Origin: Bacillota bacterium
Lineage (GTDB): Bacteria; Bacillota; Clostridia; Lachnospirales; Lachnospiraceae
DNA length: 18,002 bases
Reading direction: 5' to 3'
Assembly: GCA_023421075.1 (NCBI GenBank)
Contig: JAEZUM010000074.1
Location: 1-18,002 of the forward strand
Below the pieces are notes generated by a model. The model was given only the letters and a program-made list of their open reading frames with translations. It did not search any database and was not told where the DNA came from. Shown here one piece after another: positions 1 through 7,727 of this stretch. Both the position numbers and the translations under genes were made by a program. Each line of letters opens with the position of its first letter. Within the stretch, counting starts at the first letter, position 1.

Positions 1-246
1 GTGCCGGTTCCTGTACCGGGAGTCGGTGTTACACCCATACCGGGTCTTTGCTGAGTGGTTCCATTACCGGGGGTCGGAGTTGTGCCCATACCGGGCATTG
101 TGCCGGTTCCTGTGCCGGGAGTCGGTGTTACACCCATACCAGGTCTTTGCTGAGTGGTTCCATTACCGGGGGTCGGAGTTGTACCCATACCAGGCATTGT
201 ACTGGTTCCTGTACCGGGGGTTGGAGTTGCACTCATTCCAGGTCTT
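1..246 (-). repeat. 99-bp in-frame tandem repeat
   Basis: Copy 1 (1-99) and copy 2 (100-198) match at 95 of 99 positions. A third copy starts at 199 and is recognisable for about 48 bp before it diverges. The unit encodes 33 residues in the minus frame (PGMG, TPTPGNG, QQRPGMG and TPTPGTGT blocks). The array may continue beyond position 1. Confidence 0.9.
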
Positions 247-539
247 GGCGTTGTGGTTCCGGGGCTAAGAACGGTTCCTGTACTAGGATTTGTTCGGGTT
301 CCGGTGCTGGGGGTGGTTCTCGGAGTAGATCCTGTACCCGGTGTTAAGGAAGGTGCTGTACCTGTACCCGGAGGAGTTGTACCCCTTCCCGGCATTGTAG
401 AAGTATTTGGAGACGTATTAGAGCCGGGAGACATGGGAGTTGTGCTTCCTGGACTTGCAACCGTCTGGTTTGTAACACTATAATTGGGCACACGGTATTT
501 ACGATCATTACCGTTGCTTCTACCAATTGTATATGACAT
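1..539 (-). CDS. Pro/Gly/Thr-rich repeat protein, 5' part (candidate spore-surface protein)
   Basis: The minus frame starting at the ATG complementary to 537-539 stays open to the window edge, giving 179 complete codons without a stop; the C-terminus lies outside. An AGGAG ribosome binding site (547-551) sits 7 nt before the start. The first ~28 residues (beginning MSYTIGRSNGNDRKYRVPNY) are ordinary. After that the protein is almost entirely Pro, Gly, Thr and Ser with PGMG, TPTPG and GTGT motifs, becoming a 33-residue tandem repeat towards the edge. There is no signal peptide or membrane segment. The two complete repeat copies differ only at third codon positions of this frame, which strongly supports coding. 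Low complexity, no Sec signal and a sigma-K-like promoter suggest a coat or exosporium protein made in the mother cell; that role is inference. An alternative is another type of Thr-rich surface protein. No family is recognised. Confidence 0.8.
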   Translation of the reverse strand, partial: MSYTIGRSNGNDRKYRVPNYSVTNQTVASPGSTTPMSPGSNTSPNTSTMPGRGTTPPGTGTAPSLTPGTGSTPRTTPSTGTRTNPSTGTVLSPGTTTPRPGMSATPTPGTGTSTMPGMGTTPTPGNGTTQQRPGMGVTPTPGTGTGTMPGMGTTPTPGNGTTQQRPGMGVTPTPGTGTG

Positions 540-566
540 ATAAGTACTCCTAAGCTTTTTTATTAC

Positions 567-593
567 TAATATATGCACACATAGTATTGTTGT
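567..593 (-). promoter_or_regulatory. Candidate sigma-K promoter of the repeat-protein gene
   Basis: Read on the minus strand there is cACa (AC at 593-592), then 16 nt, then gCATATATTA (CATATATTA at 575-567). This fits the Bacillus sigma-K pattern mACm, 16-17 nt, gCATAnnnTA. The predicted transcript would start near 560 and carry a leader of about 20 nt with the AGGAG ribosome binding site. The match is by eye and the consensus is short, so chance remains possible. Confidence 0.5.
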
Positions 594-640
594 GAAGTTT
601 GAAGGAGAACATTATTAAGATAAAATTTATAATAATTAGG

Positions 641-669
641 TTGTACTATAATAGAAAAGACATTAAAAT
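641..669 (+). promoter_or_regulatory. Candidate promoter for the methyltransferase operon
   Basis: TTGTAC (641-646), a 17-nt spacer and TAAAAT (664-669) form a moderate sigma-A-type pair. A perfect TATAAT (647-652) also lies here but lacks a recognisable -35 box. Either would give a leader of roughly 65-85 nt to the start at 739. Confidence 0.35.
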
Positions 670-738
670 AGATTAGGATGAACTTTTTACCATAGTTTCC
701 CGATTTAAGGCAAGAATAATAAGAATGGAAGATGTAAG

Positions 739-1944
739 ATGGATGCAGCGATTACCAAGATATTTGAGGATACCATAAATATAGATCTGATTCAGGTTAT
801 AATCAGTAATTCTTCTGATAAGAACAGGATTACTAAAATCAAGCTTCGCCCCGTTTTGATTAAACAGGAGCTTCTGTTCCAGGCATCGGAATATGTCGGG
901 CAGCAGATATTTCACTGCAATTATAGTAAAATAGAGCTTTTAGCCAAGCTGCCGGAATGGTTTGATGGATTGTTTCATCAGGTCGAGATCTCAACAAAGA
1001 GAGGAAATGCAACGATACTAATCAGTAAGAAAGGCAAGGCAACCGTTAAGGCTAAGCTTACGCAGAACACAGAATTAGGCAGTGAGACCCAAACGGGTCC
1101 TGTTTCAGTGAACTCGGAAGAATTGTTTCATAATAAGAAGAAGCATTATATACTGAAAGAGGGTACACCATTACCATTTCTAATTGATCTTGGTGTAATG
1201 ACTAAGGATGGAATGATTGTGAAGGCAAAGATGGATAAATTTCGCCAGATCAATCGTTTTCTTGAATACATTGAGGATGTTTTGCCGTTCTTAAGTCAGG
1301 AGAGGGAACTTACCATATTGGATTTTGGATGCGGTAAATCATATCTTACCTTTGCTTTATATTATTATCTTAAGATTTTGAAGGGATATCGGATTAATGT
1401 GATCGGCCTCGATTTAAAATCAGAGGTTATCCGACATTGCAATGAGCTTAGTATTAAATACGGTTATGATAAGCTGCGTTTCTTGGAAGGAGATATTGCT
1501 TCCTACAATGGCAGCAGTAATGTAGATATGGTGGTTACGCTACATGCCTGCGATACAGCGACGGATTATGCACTGTATAAAGCCGTCGCTTGGGGTGCAC
1601 AGGTAATATTGTCGGTACCTTGCTGTCAGCATGAGTTGAATCGTCAAATAAATAATGATGTTTTGAAGCCGATTCTGAAGTACGGTATTGTGAAAGAACG
1701 GATGGCTGCTTTGATTACCGATGCACTGCGTGCAGAATTATTAGAGACAAAAGGGTATAAAGTACAGCTCCTCGAGTTCATTGATATGGAACATACTCCG
1801 AAGAATATTTTGATCCGTGCGGTGAAGCGTGTAAAGGCCGGAAAGGAAACACAGGAAAGCATAGTTCCGCTTAAAGAATGCATGGATTTTCTTAACGTAG
1901 AGCCCAGTCTGCTTCGACTCCTACAAGAGGAGTCACCGGAATAG
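739..1944 (+). CDS. SAM-dependent methyltransferase, Methyltransf_32-like (GSTCD/METTL25-related)
   Basis: This 401-residue protein has an N-terminal domain of ~165 residues without a recognised motif, followed by a class I methyltransferase fold. The SAM-binding motif I is LDFGCGKSYLTF (194-205), with an acidic end of strand 2 in VIGLDLKS. Further family motifs are LHACDTATD (268-276) and SVPCCQHE (292-299). The HAC-x-TD and PCCxHE pair is typical of the Methyltransf_32 group that includes eukaryotic GSTCD and METTL25. The bacterial members have no established substrate; RNA is a guess. No signal peptide or membrane segment is present, so it should be cytoplasmic. The start at 739 is preceded by GGAAG with 7-nt spacing, and an in-frame stop lies upstream at 706-708. 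It is the first gene of a plausible four-gene unit, with an 81-nt gap to the next. Confidence 0.85.
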   Translation: MDAAITKIFEDTINIDLIQVIISNSSDKNRITKIKLRPVLIKQELLFQASEYVGQQIFHCNYSKIELLAKLPEWFDGLFHQVEISTKRGNATILISKKGKATVKAKLTQNTELGSETQTGPVSVNSEELFHNKKKHYILKEGTPLPFLIDLGVMTKDGMIVKAKMDKFRQINRFLEYIEDVLPFLSQERELTILDFGCGKSYLTFALYYYLKILKGYRINVIGLDLKSEVIRHCNELSIKYGYDKLRFLEGDIASYNGSSNVDMVVTLHACDTATDYALYKAVAWGAQVILSVPCCQHELNRQINNDVLKPILKYGIVKERMAALITDALRAELLETKGYKVQLLEFIDMEHTPKNILIRAVKRVKAGKETQESIVPLKECMDFLNVEPSLLRLLQEESPE

Positions 1945-2025
1945 GGGTATTGTTTCGGGAGAATATGCCGGAGCATTCTGTTTGGCTATATTCAGATATT
2001 GTAAAGCAGTATAGTGGAGGTTAGT

Positions 2026-4575
2026 GTGATAAAGTATATTTATCGAGTGATAATATTAATAGCGGTTTTTATAGGAGCTCTTTATTATTTTAGTGGAGAT
2101 ATTAAAGTGGTGGTATTCGATGTTGATAATACGACAGAGATGGAGTCAGCTACCTTTCCCTTGGTTACGATGAAATCGGGGGAAAACAATATCAATCTGC
2201 TTCATGGCTATAGTACGAACCTGGCTGCCAATAAAATAAGAGAAACGGTAATTCCCCTGAATACGGAAAAAGTATTTGAGGTTGTAATTAAAGAAGAGGC
2301 TTATGATATCAAAAAGCTAAACTACGAGGTCAGGGAATTTGTAGGAAATGCTCTGGTTGAGACTGATTCTGTCAGTGTATTTGAAGAAGCAGGAAGCCAG
2401 AAGACGGCTAAGATAAAGCTAAAAGCAGAGTTAGAAGCGGAGAAGGAATATGCGGTCAAAATCACGCTGATCACCAGTGAAAGCGAGAAGATGTACTATT
2501 ATCAGAGAATTAAAATATTCGAGAATGCTTATTTGAAGGAAAAGTTGGATTTTATTTTGTATTTTCACAATTCAATCATGAGTAAAGGGAAGGCGGAGGA
2601 GATTGTAAAGTATTTGGAACCGTCGGCTGCTGCAGATAATTCGTCCCTGGCTTATGTAAATATTAATTCCGGATTTGAACAGATTACCTGGGGGAATCTA
2701 AAACCGGTTATTTTGACCGAGATTATTCCGGATATCCGTGAGATTTATACGGATACTGCCACTGTGGAGTTGGAATATTATATGGAAGCTGAGGTGGCGG
2801 GGATCGTGGAACAATACCGGGTAACAGAGTTTTACCGGGTACGATATTCTAAGGATCGCATGTATCTTCTAAACTATGAACGACGAATGGAATCCTTATT
2901 TGATATAAACCTGGCGAGCGTCTCCAGAAGCGAGCTCAAGCTGGGAATTACTTCGGATCTTGAGATGACTTCACTGACCTCTACCGATCAGAAGAAGCTT
3001 GCATTTGTCAGAAATAATGTGTTGTGGTTTTATGACTTGGAAAACAACATTATAACAGAGGTTTTTTCCTTTCGACAGGATAATACGGATTATCTAAGAG
3101 ACTTATATAATCAGCATGATATTCGTATATTAAATATGGATGCAGAAGGTAACCTGGATTTCATGGTATACGGTTACATGAACCGAGGACAGTATGAAGG
3201 TAGAGTAGCGATCATTCTGTATCGGTTTGTCCGATCTGAGAATCGGATTGAAGAGATGGTCTATATTCCGGTTGATGAGCCCTATCAGACACTGAAGGAG
3301 AATCTGGGTGAGCTTACCTATGTTAATTCAATGGAGGTGTTCTACTTCCATATATACAATAACATTTATGCTTATAATCTGATCACAAGAGAGCTTTCAG
3401 AGATTGCGGGGAACATCACTTCGGATCAGGTAGTTATACTTAATCCGCTCAATTATGCAGCATGGCAGGAAAATTCAGATCCTAAGGTCAATAAGAATAT
3501 AAAAATCATGAATCTGGAAACCGGGGTAGTTGAGTCGATCGAAGCAAAGCCGGGATATACCATTCGCCTCATGGATGAAATAGATTCTAATCTGATCTAT
3601 GGCTACGTTTTGGAAGCAGATATCGCTCAGGTGATGGATGGAAGTATCATGGCACCGCTCTCTACAGTCGAGATAGCATCGGTTGACAAACAGGTCTTAA
3701 AAAGCTATAGTAAATCAGGCTACTTTATTTCCGGGTTAGAGGTAAAGGATAACATTGTAGAGCTTCGAAGAGTCCAAAAAGTCAATGAAAACGGACGTAT
3801 GGCTTATGTGTTCGCGGACCAGGATTATATAATGAATCAGGTGAAGGCGGAAGAAAAGTCAATCGGTGTAACCAGCAGAGTAACAGAGCAAGCCATGACA
3901 GAGTACTATATGGCTATGCCACAGGGCTTTGTCATGAAAGAGCTTCCCAAGGTATACACTACGGTTAATACGATTATCTCGGAGGATCCGACGATCCGCT
4001 TACCGATCGATGATCAGAAGCAATTATATTATTATCCTTATATCAGCGGAGGAATCAAAGGAGCATACAAAAATGCTTCCGAAGCAATCGCTGTTGCCAG
4101 GGATAATATCGGAGTTGTATGGAACAATAACCACCAGCTGATCTGGGAGAGAGGCGTGAAATCAACGAAGAGTTCAATCCTGGAGTTTGAGAACATGTCA
4201 TGGTCAGCCTCTTCACAGAGTACGATTGAGACTTGTATCAAGCTATTATTAAACTACCAGAAGGTAACGATAGCTACCGATCAATTATCGGTTGAAAATA
4301 GCTCCGCTTATGATGTGCTTGCAAAGTACTCAAAATATTCACCGGTACGTTTGACAGGAATTACTCTGGATGATGCTTTGTATTATGTGTCGAAGGGCAG
4401 ACCGGTGATTGCAATGACGGATGTAACGAATGCGGTTATAATCTATGGCTATGATGCATTTAATATTATGGTAATAGATCCCCAAATGAATACCACCAAG
4501 AAAATCGGAATCGGAGATAGTGCAAATATGTTTGCAGATGCGGGTAATGTGTTTTTATCCTATCTAGAACAATAA
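2026..4575 (+). CDS. Membrane-anchored extracytoplasmic protein with degenerate C39-like C-terminal domain
   Basis: The best start is GTG 2026 (849 residues), because GGAGG at 2016-2020 lies 5 nt before it; GTG 2014 would place that site inside the gene. Residues ~6-22 form one membrane segment and the rest is predicted to be outside. The middle (about 290-560) is rich in short beta-strand and turn patterns and could be propeller-like, but no repeat is clear enough to assign. Residues ~715-849 resemble the Peptidase_C39_2 fold: SWSASSQSTIETC, then LLLNYQ (740-745), TNAVIIYGYD (801-810) and VIDPQ (816-820). Where family members carry the catalytic Cys this protein has Thr733 or a neighbour, and the catalytic His position is Asn802; only the Asp-Pro motif remains. 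It is therefore probably a non-catalytic binding domain. It sits 28 nt before the aminopeptidase gene. Function unknown. Confidence 0.8.
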   Translation: MIKYIYRVIILIAVFIGALYYFSGDIKVVVFDVDNTTEMESATFPLVTMKSGENNINLLHGYSTNLAANKIRETVIPLNTEKVFEVVIKEEAYDIKKLNYEVREFVGNALVETDSVSVFEEAGSQKTAKIKLKAELEAEKEYAVKITLITSESEKMYYYQRIKIFENAYLKEKLDFILYFHNSIMSKGKAEEIVKYLEPSAAADNSSLAYVNINSGFEQITWGNLKPVILTEIIPDIREIYTDTATVELEYYMEAEVAGIVEQYRVTEFYRVRYSKDRMYLLNYERRMESLFDINLASVSRSELKLGITSDLEMTSLTSTDQKKLAFVRNNVLWFYDLENNIITEVFSFRQDNTDYLRDLYNQHDIRILNMDAEGNLDFMVYGYMNRGQYEGRVAIILYRFVRSENRIEEMVYIPVDEPYQTLKENLGELTYVNSMEVFYFHIYNNIYAYNLITRELSEIAGNITSDQVVILNPLNYAAWQENSDPKVNKNIKIMNLETGVVESIEAKPGYTIRLMDEIDSNLIYGYVLEADIAQVMDGSIMAPLSTVEIASVDKQVLKSYSKSGYFISGLEVKDNIVELRRVQKVNENGRMAYVFADQDYIMNQVKAEEKSIGVTSRVTEQAMTEYYMAMPQGFVMKELPKVYTTVNTIISEDPTIRLPIDDQKQLYYYPYISGGIKGAYKNASEAIAVARDNIGVVWNNNHQLIWERGVKSTKSSILEFENMSWSASSQSTIETCIKLLLNYQKVTIATDQLSVENSSAYDVLAKYSKYSPVRLTGITLDDALYYVSKGRPVIAMTDVTNAVIIYGYDAFNIMVIDPQMNTTKKIGIGDSANMFADAGNVFLSYLEQ

Positions 4576-4603
4576 TATAAAACAATTACAAGGAGACAAA
4601 AAT

Positions 4604-5722
4604 ATGGATGAGAGAATTAAAGTATTAGCTCGTAATTTAGTGAATTACTCTATGAAGGTAAAACAAGGCGATAAGGTATATGTGCACTATATTGGAGCAT
4701 CCACACAGGACCTGGCAAGACAGCTGGTGAAGGAAGTATATAAAGCAGGCGGAGTTCCCTTCGTTCATTTTACGGACGCTAAGCTTCAGAGAGAGATGCT
4801 GTTGAACTGTACTGAGGAGCAAATGTCCTTAATGGCAAAGATTGACGGTGCTGAGATGGAGCAGATGGATTGTTATGTGGCAGTTCGCGGAACCGAAAAC
4901 GTATCCGAGCTTGCAGATGTGCCTGCAGAAAAAATGAAGATTTATGAGACCTATTACGTAACTCCCGTTCATCACAACATTCGTGTTCCCAAGACCAGAT
5001 GGGTTGTACTTCGCTACCCGAATGCAGCGATGGCTCAGCTCTCCAATACCAGTGTGGAAGCCTTCGAGGATTTCTATTTCAACGTATGCTGTCTGGACTA
5101 TGCGAAAATGGGTGTATCCATGGAGCCTTTGGTAGATTTAATGAATCGTACGGATCGTGTTCGTATTGTAGGACCCGGAACGGACTTAAGCTTCTCAATT
5201 AAGAATATCCCGGCGGTACCTTGTGACGGAGAACGTAATATCCCGGACGGAGAGGTATATACAGCTCCGGTACGTGAATCGGTTAACGGTACCCTTAGCT
5301 ATAATGCTCCTGCGGTATTCCAGGGCTTTACCTATGAGAATATCTGCTTTACCTTTGAAAACGGCAAGATCGTGAAAGCTACTGCAAATGATACCGATCG
5401 TATCAATCATGTATTAGATACCGACGAAGGAGCTCGTTATATCGGGGAATTTGCTATTGGTGTTAATCCCTATATCTTAAAGCCGATGAAGGATACTCTG
5501 TTCGATGAGAAGATTATGGGCTCATTCCATTTTACACCCGGCAACTGCTATGAGGATGAGGCTCCCAACGGAAATCATTCCGCAATTCATTGGGATCTTG
5601 TTTGCATTCAGACTCCCGAATACGGCGGTGGCGAGATTTATTTCGATGATGTATTAATTCGTAAGGACGGTCGCTTTGTAATTAAAGAATTAGAGTGCTT
5701 GAATCCTGAGAATCTGATCTAA
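4604..5722 (+). CDS. Aminopeptidase, M29 family (AmpS/AmpT-like)
   Basis: This 372-residue cytoplasmic metallo-exopeptidase removes N-terminal residues from peptides using two metal ions. Family landmarks are in order: the N-terminal GDKVYVHY strand, GEVYTAP with ligand Glu217, YIGEFAIG with Glu282, GSFHF with His309, and AIHWDL with His329 and Asp331. These match the Glu/Glu/His/His/Asp metal-binding set of Thermus AmpT and Staphylococcus AmpS in order, and the C-terminal IYFDDVLIRKDG is also typical. The length is slightly below the usual ~400. The start is set by AAGGAG about 9 nt upstream. It follows the C39-like gene by 28 nt and precedes the glycosyltransferase by 19 nt, consistent with one transcript. 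The operon partners do not suggest a specific substrate, so peptide recycling is the likely role. Confidence 0.93.
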   Translation: MDERIKVLARNLVNYSMKVKQGDKVYVHYIGASTQDLARQLVKEVYKAGGVPFVHFTDAKLQREMLLNCTEEQMSLMAKIDGAEMEQMDCYVAVRGTENVSELADVPAEKMKIYETYYVTPVHHNIRVPKTRWVVLRYPNAAMAQLSNTSVEAFEDFYFNVCCLDYAKMGVSMEPLVDLMNRTDRVRIVGPGTDLSFSIKNIPAVPCDGERNIPDGEVYTAPVRESVNGTLSYNAPAVFQGFTYENICFTFENGKIVKATANDTDRINHVLDTDEGARYIGEFAIGVNPYILKPMKDTLFDEKIMGSFHFTPGNCYEDEAPNGNHSAIHWDLVCIQTPEYGGGEIYFDDVLIRKDGRFVIKELECLNPENLI

Positions 5723-5741
5723 GGAAGGACGGGAAGAAAGC

Positions 5742-6758
5742 ATGAAACTTTTGACAGCAGCGATACCCTGCTATAATTCTGCGGCATACATGAACCATGC
5801 CATTGACTCCTTGTTAAGTGGCGGGGAAGAGATGGAGATCATCATTATTAATGATGGCTCGATAGATGACACACAAAAGATCGCTGAGGAATACCAGACA
5901 AGATATCCTAGTATAGTAAAAGTAATCTATCAGGAAAACGGTGGTCACGGCGAAGCGGTGAATACCGGTCTCGCCAATGCAACCGGCTTGTATTTTAAAG
6001 TAGTGGACAGCGATGATTGGGTAAATGAGAAGGCGTTGGCTCAGGTGATGGAGGTTCTCAAGAATCTGATTGCGGACGGAAATAGTCCGGACTTATTTTT
6101 GGCTAATTATGTGTATGAGAAGGTAGATGCTAAGAAAAAGAAGGTAATCAATTATCACAGAGCATTGCCGGAGAATCGTATTTTTACCTGGAATGATATC
6201 ATGCATTTCAGACAAAGTCAGAATATCCTCATGCATTCCACGATTTATCGTACCAAATTGCTGAAGAGTTGTGGAATTCGGTTACCCAAGCATACCTTCT
6301 ATGTGGATAACATTTTTGTATATCAGCCCTTGCCTTTTGTAAAGACCTTATACTATATGGATGTGAATCTTTATCGTTATTTTATCGGAAGATCGGACCA
6401 ATCGGTGAATGAGCAGGTCATGATCCGAAGAATTGATCAACAGCTGCGGATTACAAAAATCATGATTGAATCTCATGACTTAAATCAGATCAAAAGCAAG
6501 AAGCTACAAAAATATATGCTGAAGTATCTTTCCATGATGATGGCGGTCAGCAGTGTCTTCCTGATTAAAGAAGGAACCGAGGAAAGTCTGAATAAAAAGC
6601 AGGAGTTATGGGATTATCTAAAGAACTATGATAAATGGCTTTATCGTCAGATCCGCTCCCAGATTCTCGGACAGTCCATGAATCTTCCGGGTAAATTCGG
6701 TCGCAAGATGGTTGAGTTGGGTTATAATATCTTACGAAAGATTTATGGCTTCAACTAG
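5742..6758 (+). CDS. Glycosyltransferase family 2
   Basis: This 338-residue enzyme has a GT-A fold at its N-terminus: IPCYN (8-12), a nucleotide-binding IIINDGSIDDT (34-44) and the metal-binding DSDDW (89-93). The ENGGHGEAVNTGL segment is also typical of GT2 enzymes. It has no membrane segment or signal peptide. The C-terminal ~120 residues are basic and could contact the membrane surface, as in cell-wall or exopolysaccharide transferases. Donor and acceptor cannot be told from the sequence. The start lies 19 nt after the aminopeptidase stop with a GGAAG site upstream. It is the last gene before a bidirectional terminator. No other polysaccharide genes lie nearby, so it may act on a lipid-linked or protein acceptor as a single enzyme; that is inference. 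Confidence 0.88.
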   Translation: MKLLTAAIPCYNSAAYMNHAIDSLLSGGEEMEIIIINDGSIDDTQKIAEEYQTRYPSIVKVIYQENGGHGEAVNTGLANATGLYFKVVDSDDWVNEKALAQVMEVLKNLIADGNSPDLFLANYVYEKVDAKKKKVINYHRALPENRIFTWNDIMHFRQSQNILMHSTIYRTKLLKSCGIRLPKHTFYVDNIFVYQPLPFVKTLYYMDVNLYRYFIGRSDQSVNEQVMIRRIDQQLRITKIMIESHDLNQIKSKKLQKYMLKYLSMMMAVSSVFLIKEGTEESLNKKQELWDYLKNYDKWLYRQIRSQILGQSMNLPGKFGRKMVELGYNILRKIYGFN

Positions 6759-6801
6759 GTTGTAAGCGGATGTATCTATAAGGCAATAAGAGAAATAAAT
6801 A

Positions 6802-6840
6802 TAGCCGTAGGAAATTGCGTTATGCAAAGTCCTACGGCTA
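6802..6840. terminator. Bidirectional intrinsic terminator
   Basis: A perfect 11-bp stem (TAGCCGTAGGA 6802-6812 with TCCTACGGCTA 6830-6840) carries a small nested TTGC/GCAA hairpin in its 17-nt loop. It is followed by TTTG on plus and preceded by an A/T-rich stretch that gives a U-rich tail on minus. It lies between the convergent glycosyltransferase and PAP2 genes and can serve both. Confidence 0.8.
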
Positions 6841-6856
6841 TTTGATTCCTGAGACA

Positions 6857-7549
6857 TTATATGCTGGGATTTTTGGAAAGCTCATGTTTGGTTTTGATTG
6901 ATTCCTTAAGTCGGTTCGGCGCATATACTACTGCATAAAGCCCAACGCTGAGAGCCAATGCTCCGAATACATCCAAGACGGAATGCTGCTTTAGGAAAAC
7001 AGTTGATAAACATATGGATATTGTTAAAACAAAAGCGGACCATTGAAGCCAGACAATATTACGAAGCTTTTCACTCTTTTTAATGGCGATCATCGCTCCG
7101 ATGGAATTTAATACGTGAATGCTGGGGAATACATTCGTAGCGGTATCTACAGCATAGATGGAGGAGAGCATATCAATGAAAATATTGCTTCGTCCCAAGG
7201 ACTCCAAATCTACTCTCAGATAATGACCGTTCGGCCATACCGTATAAATAATCAGACAGATTGTCATTCCGGAAAAAAGGAAAGCGCAGCACTTATAGAA
7301 GTCCTGTTTGGAGGTTAGTAAAAAATAAGCTACTGTGGCTGCAATATATACAAACCATAAAAAGTAAGGAATGATAAATACCTCATTAAAGGGGATAAGA
7401 GCATCCAGCTTGGAATAGATCGGATGAAACTTTGTTGTCACTGTCCGCTCCAGATAGGTGAACCAAATCAGATAGACAAAAAAGTAGGATAAAATCCAAC
7501 CATGCTTATATTTTAAGATGAAATTTTTTAGATCCTTCAAAAACTCCAT
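6857..7549 (-). CDS. PAP2-superfamily membrane phosphatase (Ipt/Aur-like, PAP2_3)
   Basis: This 230-residue multi-pass membrane protein has about six hydrophobic segments (near 18-32, 57-78, 88-104, 143-157, 165-185 and 193-210). Two of the three PAP2 motifs are clear: FPSIHVLNS with Pro142-Ser143 and His145, and KQHSVLDV with His189 and Asp193. The first motif is weak (WPNGHYLR, ~105-112), as in the inositolphosphotransferase-like branch. Such enzymes remove or transfer phosphate on lipid or polyprenyl substrates at the membrane; the substrate here is unknown. The start is the ATG complementary to 7547-7549, with a modest AAGG-type site upstream. It has its own promoter at 7699-7727 and a long structured leader, and it converges on the glycosyltransferase operon. 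Confidence 0.85.
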   Translation of the reverse strand: MEFLKDLKNFILKYKHGWILSYFFVYLIWFTYLERTVTTKFHPIYSKLDALIPFNEVFIIPYFLWFVYIAATVAYFLLTSKQDFYKCCAFLFSGMTICLIIYTVWPNGHYLRVDLESLGRSNIFIDMLSSIYAVDTATNVFPSIHVLNSIGAMIAIKKSEKLRNIVWLQWSAFVLTISICLSTVFLKQHSVLDVFGALALSVGLYAVVYAPNRLKESIKTKHELSKNPSI

Positions 7550-7571
7550 AAATCTTCAACCTTTCTTTAAT

Positions 7572-7658
7572 GCACCACTGTGCGAGTTTCGTTGTCCCTT
7601 TTTATTGCGAGCCGATACCTGAAAGAACAAGGAAGGAGCACCACTGTGCGAGTTCCGT
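7572..7658. repeat. Pair of direct repeats around GCACCACTGTGC
   Basis: The 17-nt sequence GCACCACTGTGCGAGTT occurs at 7572-7588 and again at 7638-7654, each followed by a YCGT motif. The two copies are 66 bp apart. Each contains a GCAC-CACT-GTGC mini-hairpin. Both lie in the predicted untranslated leader of the PAP2 gene. They look like copies of a short interspersed element or of a regulatory RNA motif. Confidence 0.7.
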
Positions 7659-7686
7659 GGTTCTTTTCTAGGGAAGCTTGCTTCCC
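7622..7686 (-). promoter_or_regulatory. Structured 5' leader of the PAP2 gene (two hairpins)
   Basis: Arms 7622-7628 (AAAGAAC) and 7660-7666 (GTTCTTT) pair over 7 bp. Inside them GGAA (7631-7634) pairs with TTCC (7652-7655), and GCAC with GTGC, separated by small internal loops. A second hairpin, GGGAAGC/GCTTCCC, lies at 7671-7686. No strong T-run follows, so this is not an obvious terminator. It does not match a riboswitch that I recognise. Confidence 0.45.
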
Positions 7687-7698
7687 TATATTCACGTT

Positions 7699-7727
7699 AT
7701 TATAGCACAGAATTTTTACGATAACAA
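7699..7727 (-). promoter_or_regulatory. Sigma-A promoter of the PAP2 gene
   Basis: On the minus strand TTGTTA (complement of 7722-7727) and TATAAT (complement of 7699-7704) are separated by exactly 17 nt. A TGC triplet directly before the -10 gives an extended -10 box. Transcription would start near 7692, leaving a leader of about 140 nt. Confidence 0.75.

Noticed and set aside
1..300. Regularly spaced repeats suggesting a CRISPR array.
   Set aside because: The copies are contiguous 99-bp units with no unique spacers and they keep one reading frame.
154..483. Plus-strand open frame of 109 residues rich in VPxPG motifs over the left-edge repeat.
   Set aside because: It is the complement of the minus-strand repeat gene. 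Third-position variation fits the minus frame, and the plus frame has no ribosome binding site or usual composition.
1959..1980. Small bulged hairpin between the methyltransferase and the C39-like gene.
   Set aside because: Short, bulged and without a T-run; it does not look like a terminator and the genes probably read through.
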